From Hemileia vastatrix (lineage: Eukaryota; Basidiomycota; Pucciniomycetes; Pucciniales; Zaghouaniaceae), in NCBI GenBank assembly GCA_030280995.1, contig JASXTE010000030.1, positions 134,001 to 198,000 of the forward strand: DNA of 64,000 bases, given 5' to 3'. Both the position numbers and the translations under genes were made by a program. Below, one piece after another: positions 55,350 to 64,000 of the stretch. The notes under the pieces were generated by a model, which made no database searches, was not told the origin of the DNA, and saw only the letters and a program-made list of their open reading frames with translations. The stretch's first letter is position 1; every line of letters begins with the position of its first letter.

Positions 55350-55381
55350 GAACTCTGTTCTTCGGGCGAAGAACAGAGTTC
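55350..55381. repeat. 32-bp palindrome, fifth copy (GG centre)
   Basis: Same arms as in the 51.5-kb array. The flanks are inverted relative to that array: the AGCTAATATTTTATGGAAGT flank of unit 1 is found here as its complement on the other side. Confidence 0.88.
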
Positions 55382-55965
55382 ACTTCCATAAAATATTAGC
55401 TGAAACATAGTTTTCAATTCTGTAAAAACAGTTGTAAGTAATAGAAAAAGTCACTGTTTTTTTTATATGTAATCTGAAATTTTTTAATAAAATTATTGTA
55501 TTTAAGAATTGCAATATTGTCAATCAATTTTTATTGATCAAATTAATTTAATAAAGTATTATTTTAATAAGCTGTTTCAAAAAATACTTTGCATTGAGTA
55601 GACTCATGGAATGATTTTTTCTGGCTTCCATTCAGTTATCCTCACACTTTCACTATGTTTTCAATATAGATCCATTGTTATTTGTGTGATACTTCAAGTG
55701 AAAGTTCAGTATTACTTCAGTCTGAGTTCCATCTGATTTCCATCTGACTTCAAGTTGCGGACTTGCTAGCAAGTCCTCCCCCTATATTGCGTGGTGTTTG
55801 CTGAAAATATGTGATTTCATGTTGAGTTGATGAAAGAAAACACAGAGAGAAAAAAAAATAAGACTTTAACAGCAAATTCAAAAACCAAAAAAATATGCAA
55901 AAAAATTTACCATTCTCAGTGAATAATACATGCAAATTGATAATTTGAAGAGAAAGAGAAAAAAA
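55382..55965. other. 3' flank of the unit 2 transposase with a partial MITE
   Basis: AT-rich and noncoding. About 55660-55796 matches the right end of the MITE at 63529-63789: GGACTTGCTAGCAAGTCC palindrome, then CTATATTGCGTGGTG. I could not find the left end. Confidence 0.55.
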
Positions 55966-57225
55966 TTAAAATTGCGTTGAAAAATGTTGGAGTGTTATTG
56001 GAAGGATTTTTGCCCTTATACTAGTTGATTGAGAAATAGAAGTGTTGGATATAGTCGGAGGTGAATCAACTTGTTCATCTTCATACAGCTCTAACCATTG
56101 ATCTTTGAGGTCAGCAAGTAGGTTATGAAGTATAGTGCAACACAGAATCCAGTTGATCACCGCCTCCATTTCAGATTTATTTCTAAGAGGACTTCTTAAT
56201 TCCCTTAAACTAGAAAAACGGCCTTTCAAGATTCCAATAGAATGTTCAATACGCACTCTTGACTTTGCCAAATGATTGTTGAATTTGGCATTTTGACTGT
56301 CTTCTGAAGCTGCTCCCCGAAAAGCAGGAAGTACATACTTTCCATTCACATAAGCAGAATCTGCAAGAAGATACTGATTTTCATCAAAGAATTTTTCAGG
56401 TTCATTTGAAATATTCATTCTTTGGAAGACGTAGGAGTCATGACATGAGCCAGGATAGCCAGCGAAGAATGATATAAATTTTTTGTTTATGTCACATATA
56501 AGCTGAACGTTAATTGAATATCTATAAAGAAGATATATTTGTTTGTGTTAGTTTCAAGGAGGATGAAAGGAGTTAAAAATAATCTACCTCTTTTTACGGT
56601 CAAAGTAATTGTTTCCACCTTGAGCAGGTTTCTGGCTCAAAGGAATAGTAGTACCATCAACAAAACCAATACATCCTGGAAAGCCCTCTGCTTGCATAAC
56701 CTGAGATGATTCAAGTCGCTCTTCTTTTGTTGGCCAGGTGAGAAGTTGAGATTCCAAGGAGTTGATGGCAGTGATACATCGTTTGGTATAAGTGTTAACT
56801 GAACCATACCCTAAATCAAAGACATTTTCTAAACGTTTCAAAGCGGCTCCATTACCATTTGAACCCAAAGGACATAGTGTGATGGCCAATTGAATTAAAG
56901 GATGTCGTTGTTCTTTTTGAGAATTATTGTGAAATATGGGATGATCCTGAATAAGCTCAAGCAATTTAAGGAAACATTCCTGAGAAGTCCTGAACAGCTG
57001 TCTAAAACTGGGTGTAGATAGGTTAAGAAGTGTTTGGATGGTGTACTTGGGGGTATGAAGTACTTGAGGCTTTCTGGGAAGAAGGTAACGTTTCCTGGCC
57101 ATTTTTGATAAAACGACAAAATCTTCTTCTAGATCAGAATCGGAATCAGAGTCCAAGAGCAGTTCAAGCGCCATGAAAGTCATTGCTTTATGTAATTTAT
57201 CATGATTTGAAAGTGAGGAAGGCAT
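55966..57225 (-). CDS. PIF/Harbinger (HARBI1-like, DDE) transposase of unit 2 (spliced, intact)
   Basis: Exon 1 is 57225-56588 and exon 2 56521-55966, joined over a 66-bp GT-AG intron, giving 397 aa. It begins MPSSLSNHDKLHKAMTF. The catalytic residues are in place: Asp in GFVDGTTIPLSQ, Asp in LLADSAYVNGKY and Glu in VRIEHSIGILKG, with the usual spacing of the family. The conserved block YPGSCHDSYVFQRM lies just after the intron. The length is normal. This is the only apparently intact transposase in the window. It would cut and join elements whose ends resemble AGGGGGTGTCAG. Confidence 0.88.
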
Positions 57226-57533
57226 GACTCTTATATGATATGATATTAAGATGTAAGTGATGTACGATGTTTTGAGTTATGAAGTGTTATGCTGCGGAGT
57301 GCTGCGTATGAATGGGATGATGCTGACAAATCAGTGAAATGGGACTTGATGGTGAAATCAGCACTTTTGGTTGAGAAAGTGCGGATTTGAGTGAAATAAG
57401 TGACTTATTTCATTTTGAAATCCACCAGTATTGGGGCTAGTGTGTTTTGGAAATCCGCACTTATTTAAGTGCGGATTTGGTCAAATTTAAGTGCGGATTT
57501 GTAAGTGCGGATTTGCCAGAACTGACACCCCCT
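57226..57533 (-). other. Subterminal region and right terminus of the Harbinger dimer
   Basis: It contains several copies of AAGTGCGGATTT in both orientations, likely binding sites for the transposase or its partner, and ends with CTGACACCCCCT. Confidence 0.7.
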
Positions 57534-57933
57534 AATAAGTGCCTGTCGCCTATTTTAGTGTGTTTCCACACAGTGGGCGTAGAATGTGGGGTAATTATAG
57601 TGTGAAAAAGCTAACTTTGCTAAAAATGAAGCTATTCACACAGGAAAAATGCAGGCAGTATGTGGCCAGTACGCAGAAGCCATTTCTGGCATAAAAAACA
57701 CCAAATTTGAAAAGTATTATTTTTATGCATTTAAGTAGCCAAATCAATAGTCCTAAATGAGACAAATTGAACTGTCAAAGCGCATTTTTAATATTCTTAA
57801 ATTTATAGAGCATATAATCAACTTTTAGGTGAAATAAAGCAAATTTCTTGTTTTTTGCATAAAACAATGAAAATAACAGCTTTAAGTATACTTAAAAATT
57901 ATATAGCCTTATAATTAAGGTTCTTAAGGTTAC

Positions 57934-58730
57934 TGTCAAGGTACACTTTTAGTCTAGAAGATTTGGTACGAAGTTTCTACGAGGATTTTAAGGATTTAAA
58001 TGAATTCTCAAAAATTTGTATGTATTTCTTAATCTAAGTGATTTGTTACTCAAATATAAGAGGTAGGTTTTAAATATTGATATAATTTATTGATTAGAAT
58101 TACGCTTTTGTAACTACTAATGTGATAAAATATAAAAATAAGTATTGTGTTGTAAATAGTAATAATAAAGTAAGGTGATAAAAGAATGGTTTGAAAAGCA
58201 CAAAATCAGAGGCCTTTTATAGGCGAAATATGAGAAAATAAAATGTAAAGAATTTACACCATCTACTATGAGTGTGAAAGAAAAGAATGACAAGAAAAAG
58301 GAGTACATAAATGACATAAGAAAGTAATAAATTAGTACGTCAACAAGGGCATCAAATTTATTAGCAACAAAGTTTGAATTCCTTGGACTGTCACAATTAT
58401 TACACAATAAATAATCAATTACATTACTTTCACGGGATTACAGATCTCTCACTGAGGTAATATAATTGTTTTAAAGTCTTTATATTATAAATTTATTAGT
58501 AATGTTACTCCCTTTGACATATACTTTTGAGCACGGTGTTAGGGAGTAAAATTGTAAGGGACATTTTATTTATATTATTTATTTATACTACTTATTGTAC
58601 TTAACTTTAGTTAATTGTAAGTACTACTTAAGTAAATAAATAAATAATTATTATTAAGAAGAAAGGCATGGCTTCAACTCAGTAAAATAATTAATTATTT
58701 TACCGGGTAAGTCTAGTAGCCTGGCTGACA
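57934..58730 (-). repeat. 3' LTR of family B, second copy
   Basis: 797 bp. It starts (minus) TGTCAGCCAGGC and ends TGACA. It is more divergent from the 14.6-kb LTRs than those are from each other. TATA-like CTATAAAAGG at about 58213-58222 (minus). Confidence 0.87.
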
Positions 58731-58742
58731 CTCCCTCACTCT
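58731..58742 (-). other. Polypurine tract of family B, second copy
   Basis: AGAGTGAGGGAG on the minus strand, directly before the 3' LTR and identical to 35874-35885. Confidence 0.75.
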
Positions 58743-58764
58743 AAAAAAAACAATTAAAAAAATG

Positions 58765-59529
58765 CTATGATTTTTTCTTTTTATACTTTTTTAGTAGAGT
58801 AAGAAGATTAGATATCTTCTTCCCAGTTATCCAAGAATCATATTCAGATGATTTATTCTTGAATCTCAGTAAGTATTCTGTACCTTTTTCAGCAGTGACT
58901 ATTCTGTCATTTAGAATTTTTTCAATTTCTTCTGTCTCAGTGATTTCATTTGGGGTTTTCTTTGGTCTTCCCCTCCTTTTTGGAATTAAATCACTATTGG
59001 ATGTGTAAGGTTTCAAAAGAGATATTGGAAAAACAGGATGTTTTCTGTCATATGGAGAATACAGGATAACCTCAACTGCATTATTTACAATCATTCTTCT
59101 GACAACAAATGGACCAAAAAATGGATCTTTCAATTTGTTATTACCTTGTAAGTTGAAGTGGACTGTAGAAATCAACACTTCATCACCCTTTTTAAAAGTG
59201 TATTCTTTATGGGATTTGTCCCATCTTTTCTTCTCATATTCAAATGATTTTTCAATACATTTTTGAGCATGATTTCTACATAGTTGTTGCATTTGAAGAA
59301 AAGATTTTACACCAGGATGTATATCCAATTTAGGTATTTTGTTATTGAGAATTTGGGCAGGAGTATTGGGAACATATCCAAGCCAGAGCTCAAAAGGCTT
59401 TCTTTGAGTAACAGAATGAACAGTGCTATTATAAGCAAATTCTAACCCAGGAAGTAAGGTAACCCAATCATGAGTGAATCTGTCATTATCTTTATACTCA
59501 AGGCCAAAGGCACAATATCTTCTTATCAT
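58765..59529 (-). pseudogene. Family B integrase C-terminal half, second copy
   Basis: 254 aa continuing the pol frame after a TAG (59530-59532) that replaces the glutamate codon GAG (QTL|EDMIRRY in the first copy). It carries FAYNSTVHSVTQRKPFELW, then GDEVLISTVHFNLQGN and DPFFGPFVVRRM. The end is a chromodomain-like stretch (TAEKGTEYLLRFKNKSSEYD) that is intact here, unlike in the first copy. Confidence 0.87.
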
Positions 59530-59532
59530 GTC

Positions 59533-62500
59533 CTATAAAGTCTGAATCATTCTTTCAGCTAAACCATCAGTCTGAGGGTGATGGGCAGTAGAAAGTTTCA
59601 GATCACAACCACAAACATCCATCAGAGACATCCAAAATTCAGAAGTAAATTTAGGGTCTCTGTCAGAGATTATGGCTTTAGGAAAACCAGCAGTATTAAA
59701 CATATGAGACCACCATAAGAAAGCTAATTCTTTAGTGGAAACATCCTTGTGGGTAGGGATAAATTTACACATTTTTGTGAATCTGTCCACAATAACCCAA
59801 CAAGAGTTATAACTGTCTTTACCAGCAATAGGTAATTCTGTTACAAAATCCATGTTTATTATTTGCCATGGAGCATCAGGAGTTTCAATATGTTTCATTA
59901 ATACTGCTCTTTTACCAGTTAATCTTTTTGATTTTTGGCAAGAATCACAAGACTCAACATATAATTTTGTGTCTTCAGAAATATTAACCCACCAAGCAGT
60001 GTTTTTAATTCTGATCATTGTTTTGTCAAGATCAAAATGTCCAGCTAAAATGTCATCATGACAAATTTTCAAGATGATTTCTTTCATAAAAGGAGGAATA
60101 ACAATGACATTACTCAACTTTCTTCTATAATATAGATATCCTTCATCAATTGAAAATTTACCTTTTTCCAAAGCTTTTTGGTACTTTGGTGGAAGGGTTT
60201 TAATTAATGCTTGTATTGAAGCATTCTTTGGATCATTTAATATGGTGCATAACTTTTTCAAGTCAGTGTCCTTATCATATGATTCCAGAATAAGCTGTAA
60301 TAGCTCTTCCTCCATATCAACCACATATATCCCATGGATATGAATAATTTCATCCTCAGGATCATACGCAGGATTAGAGTCATTATTTGGCAAAGGTAAC
60401 CTAGATAACATATCCACATTTGAGTGAACAATACCAGCCCTATGAATAATTGTCATTCTCCCTCTGTATTCTTGAACAGCCAACTGCCATCTGAACATAT
60501 GTCTGTTAGGTGTTTTCAAGTTTAAAAGGGATTTAACTGCACTGAAGTCAGTGACAAGTTTAAATTTATGGTCATCTAGGTAATAATGAAGCTTTTCTAG
60601 AGCCCATACTACAGCTAAACACTCTAATTGAGTAGCACCATATTTCAATTCACTATTTCTCAATGTTCTTGAAATATAACAAATTACTACTTCTGAAACT
60701 TTATCATTTATCACTTGTTTTTGATGGAGGGCAGCACCAAGACCAATGAAACTGGCATCAGTGTACAAAACAAATGGTTGATTAAAGTCAGGTAAAGCAA
60801 GAATTGGTGCCGACATCAAACAGTGTTTCATTGTGTCAAAGGCTCTTTGTCTTTCACTATTCCAGACAAAAGCAACATCCTTTCTAGTTAATTGGGTAAG
60901 GGGTAAAGCTATGACTTGGTAATTTTTAATATACTGTCTATAGTATCCACACATTCCCAAAAAACTTTGGAGATCTCTCACTATTTTAGGAGCCTTCACC
61001 TGTTGTATGGCTGCCACTTTGTTCTGGTCAACACATATCTGTAAGCCTGAAACCACATGACCAAGAACTTTTAAAGAATGGAAACCAAATTTACATTTCT
61101 TTAAGGCAAGTGTCATATTTATTTCATCCATTTTCTGGAATACTTTACACAGGTGGTTAAGATGGTCTTCAAATGTTTTTGAGAATATAATGATATCATC
61201 AATATAAACCATCAGCCATCCTTCAATTATCTCTTGATGGAATGTGTTATCCATTACTTTTTGGAAAACTGAAGGGGAATTTTTAGGGCCAAATGGAATC
61301 CTAATATACTTATAAATACCCATATGAGTGGCAATCATCAGAAAGTTCTGAGACTTTTTCTCAACAGGTACCTGGTGATATCCTTTGTTACCATCCAAAC
61401 AGCTGATATATTTAGCACCCTGTAAAGTAGCATGTATAGAGCTAATTCTAGGTAAAGGGTAGATATCATCAACAGTATAAGTGTGTAGTGCTCTATAATC
61501 ACCACATAACCTGGCTTTATCTTTCTCATAAGAAATTAGGACAGGTGAAATAACACAATATTTAGGTGTTTCAACTACCTTTTCAATAATATTCATTTTT
61601 AAAAGGGTAGAGATATTGTGTTCAATATCTTTTCTCTTTGTGGGAGAAGCAGGATAAGGCTTCTTCTTTAAACTAGGTGGTATATCAGCTAATGGGAAAT
61701 ACAATGAAAGTTTCATTTCCTCTTTAACTAATCCCAGTTCATGTGACCCATGAGCAAAGGCCATAGGAAAAGACTTTATCAAGTTAATGATGGAATCTTT
61801 CTCCTCACCAGAAAGTTGTTCTCCAAAAGAAGCATTGTCAATTTCAGACATAAGGGCATGCATTTCTTTTGTTGATCTTCCTTTATATTGAACCACAGAA
61901 TTACATGTGTTCAATTCTGGTTTTAATAATTTTTTAGGGGAGGAAATCTTAAATTTTCTCTTCCCATTCATCCCCATTGTGAAACATTGGTTTGAAGGAT
62001 CCAATTTTATGCCATACTTGGTTAAAATATCATTCCCTACAATAAACCAATTGCTTAAGTTATCATTTTTCATGACAACAAAATCACAAATAGCTCTTAC
62101 AAAACCATGGTTATATTTAAAAAACACTGTGGCTTTGTATTTACCAATGGGAGACAAAACAGAGCCATACCCTCTCCAATTTTCAGAAATGATAGGCATC
62201 AGTTTAGATTTATAGTCTTTATCTACTGAAGCAAGTGCTCTTTCAGATAGTACACTTCCTCCAGCTCCAGAATCCAGAACAACTTCAATTCTGGTTCCAT
62301 TGATCAAGACTGGTGCCTTGAGAGGGGCAATAATAATTGAGCTATCCTCAATGTTCTTTATGATCTCAGCATCTTCCACTGTAGATAAATCATTATTATC
62401 AATATCAATAGAGTTTAAATAATGGATATCCTCTTCCAGCATCAAGATTTCTTGCTGAGATTCATATGAAATATTGCTGGCACAATCACTTGATGTATCA

Positions 62501-62697
62501 TCCAGTACCACTGTGTCATAAGCATGCTCCTCTGTTTGTTCTACAAGATTTATCTTCTTGTCACAAAAATGGCCTTTCTGCCAAGGCTTGTTGCACTTGA
62601 AGCAAGTGTTTGTTACATACTTCTTTGGTGAAACAGGGGCAGAAGGTTTACCAACCTTTTCTAGAGGTTTCTGTTGGTAAGTGGAGGGTTTCTCCAA
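59533..62697 (-). pseudogene. Family B gag-pol central segment, second copy (1054 aa open)
   Basis: The longest open frame in the window. In order: zinc knuckle CFKCNKPWQKGHFC, protease VVLDSGAGGSVLS, RT with motif A CLDGNKGYHQ (catalytic Asp present) and VYIDDIIIFS, RNase H LYTDASFIGLGAAL, integrase zinc finger and DDE core (SDRDPKFTSEFW, HHPQTDGLAERM). All catalytic residues I can recognise are present. The frame is bounded by TAG codons at both ends, each at a glutamate position of the first copy. Confidence 0.9.
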
Positions 62698-63528
62698 AGG
62701 GGTCCTAGGAATGAATCTTCTGGCATCATACTTATTGTTTAGAAGTATCTAATTGCAAGTATTAATGAAAGAAGAGGGTTCTTTGGAGAACTCAGTCCTA
62801 GCCACTATCAAGTCTCTCAGAGACATTGGTAATTTATAGAGGATCCTGTCCTTCCATAAATCAAACTCCATATTTGGGTCCATTGCCCTTAAGATTTTTA
62901 CAAGTTTCATTAAAAACTCAATAGGTTTATCAGTAGAAGAGCTATATCTAGCTTATTCATACTGCCTTTGTTGAGCCATTCTGAGCTTGGAGCCACCAAA
63001 TTGTGCTTTAATTAATTTCTTCCAATCCTCCCATGAGTAGTCATTCCCATCCAGGAGAACAGATTCATACCACATCAGGGCAACATTAGTGAACAAAGAA
63101 ATTAACTTGGACACAATTTCCTCATCTGGGAGTTTGTAAGAATTTTTTAAGTTATCAATTCTGAAAATAAATTGTTGCCAATCAGAGGAAGAATCACCAT
63201 CAAATGTTGGGTACTGGTCAAGTTTTGGCCAATTCTTTTGATTTGAAGGAGTCTCCTTAGTACTAGCTTGTTTCTGAGTAAGAAGCAGCTGTAATTTCTC
63301 TAATTGTGCTGAAATCTCATTGTTTAATCCTTCTGTTGCAGATCCTGGTGCATCATCAGTTTTTGATGGAAACTCAGTGTTATCAACAGGTATTCCTGGA
63401 GCTATTTTTACTTTAGATGAACTAGCCACAGGTACTGGTTGAGCATCCTGCACTATATGTTCCTTCACAGAAATGTCAGAATATTTTTGGTCATTTAACA
63501 ATGAGTTCAATTTTTCTTCAATGGTTGT
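62698..63528 (-). pseudogene. Family B gag capsid region, second copy (two stops)
   Basis: The open part 63528-62953 carries NWPKLDQYPTFDGDS...DWQQFIF, then a TAA after QRQYE where the first copy has GAA, and a TAG at about 62748 in CN|ILLNNKYDARRF where the first copy has GAG. Frame and sequence otherwise follow 17815-18660 closely. Confidence 0.85.
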
Positions 63529-63789
63529 CACTACGCAATATAGGGGGTGGACTTGCTAGCAAGTCCCCAACCTGAACTCAGGCACAACTCAGATGGAACT
63601 CAGACTGAACTCATACTGAACTCATATTGAACTCTACTTGAAGACCCACCTAAAACTGTTCTGCTGAGTGGTGTTTATCCCTGATTGTATGGTTCCTTTG
63701 TCAATAGCTCAATGTGTGTTCAATCTGTGGTGAACTTGAGTCCAAGGTTGCGGACTTGCTAACAAGTCCGCCCCCCATATTGCGTGGTG
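63529..63789. mobile_element. 261-bp MITE inserted in family B gag
   Basis: The terminal inverted repeats read CACTACGCAATATAGGGGG and CACCACGCAATATGGGGGG and continue into a GGACTTGCTAGCAAGTCC-type palindrome at each end. TGT is duplicated (63526-63528 and 63790-63792), and the 17.8-kb copy gives the exact empty site. The interior holds short CTGAACTCA-like repeats. Element plus duplication is 264 bp, a multiple of three, but it brings stop codons. Confidence 0.88.
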
Positions 63790-63792
63790 TGT

Positions 63793-64000
63793 TAGTCTTG
63801 TTTTCATTCTTGGAAGACTAGATAAACTCTCATTGATAGTTGCAAAAGATAACTGATTTTTACTTTGAAAAGATGTCAAATGGTCATTCAATCTTTTCAG
63901 ATTTATCTTATCTATCTCCACCTCATGGCAACAGGCAGATACAGTATCTTTTAGTTTAGAAAAATAATTTTTTATATTTTGCCATAAAGAAACTTTCTTT
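63793..64000 (-). pseudogene. Family B gag N-terminal segment, second copy (partial)
   Basis: It continues gag upstream of the MITE: MEIDKINLKRLNDHLTSF, then SKNQLSFATINESLSSL, read through at the site where the first copy has a TAA. It runs off the window edge. Confidence 0.8.

Larger units (their letters stand above)
48988..57533. mobile_element. Tandem dimer of a PIF/Harbinger-like transposon
   Basis: The outer ends are AGGGGGTGTCAGTTCTGG and its complement, flanked by AAT (48985-48987 and 57534-57536); the undisturbed LTR at 8.2 kb gives the empty site. At 52951/52952 a complete right terminus of unit 1 is followed directly by unit 2, which lacks about the first 33 bp of the left end. 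Both units carry a Myb-like gene (+) and a transposase (-); matching positions are offset by 3943 bp in the left half. It is related to, but distinct from, the large element at 12378-42723. Confidence 0.85.
48104..57933 (-). repeat. Family A LTR, split by a Harbinger dimer and truncated by family B
   Basis: 48104-48987 and 57537-57933 together match 7295-8552 of the family A LTR in one orientation. The left edge reads TGTCAGGCTAAG, the better-preserved terminus. The match breaks off at 57933, where a family B LTR begins. It may be a solo LTR or belong to an element continuing beyond the window. Confidence 0.85.
57934..64000 (-). mobile_element. Ty3-type LTR retrotransposon, family B, second copy (continues beyond window)
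   Basis: The 3' LTR (57934-58730), polypurine tract and gag-pol on the minus strand are closely similar to 14614-36700. It interrupts the family A LTR after GGTTAC. A 261-bp MITE sits in gag. Three nonsense codons break an otherwise continuous gag-pol frame. The 5' LTR and leader lie outside the window. Confidence 0.9.

Overview
The window looks like repeat-dense, AT-rich chromosomal DNA of a basidiomycete, most likely a rust fungus (Pucciniales). The pointers are short GT-AG introns of 57-70 bp, Ty3-type retrotransposons with fungal gag zinc knuckles, PIF/Harbinger-like DNA transposons with a Myb/SANT-like partner gene, a Tet-like 2OG-Fe(II) oxygenase of the kind expanded in rusts, a SNF2 fragment and one small secreted cysteine-rich protein. 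Species assignment is inference. No prokaryotic gene organisation is present.

Layout. 1-8795: a degenerate Ty3-type retrotransposon on the minus strand (family A, LTR about 1.5 kb), whose left LTR runs off the window. 8796-12374: short repeats, an ATGCAT-rich tract and a broken SNF2 helicase fragment. 12378-42723: one very large PIF/Harbinger-like element with matching 31-bp terminal inverted repeats and ATT target duplications. Its transposase pseudogene is at the left end and its Myb/SANT-like partner pseudogene at the right end. Between them lie an intact 346-aa ORF of unknown function and a pseudogene for a Tet/JBP-like dioxygenase. This carrier (about 8.25 kb originally) was split by a 22-kb Ty3 element (family B, 14614-36700, 5-bp duplication ACTCT), which was itself split in its pol gene by a third retrotransposon on the opposite strand (family C, 20546-33803, 4-bp duplication ATGT).

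42724-48103 is the least repetitive part. It holds two MITE-like fold-back elements, microsatellites and the only convincing host gene: a 113-aa secreted protein with six cysteines (46946-47287, minus), a candidate effector. 48104-57933 is another family A LTR, split by a tandem dimer of a second Harbinger-like family (48988-57533, 3-bp AAT duplication) and then truncated by a minus-strand family B element (57934 to the right edge), which itself carries a 261-bp MITE.

The genes mostly serve mobile elements: gag/protease/RT/RNase H/integrase for the Ty3 families, and transposase plus DNA-binding partner for the Harbinger families. The most unusual observations are the Harbinger element carrying a Tet-like oxygenase and an intact unknown ORF; a covarying hairpin motif repeated about 26 times through element C, in noncoding and coding parts; a related hairpin series in the leader of element B; and 32-bp palindromes in 123-bp tandem units whose central bases appear flipped between copies. 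All motif and boundary calls were read by eye; no alignment or database search was run.
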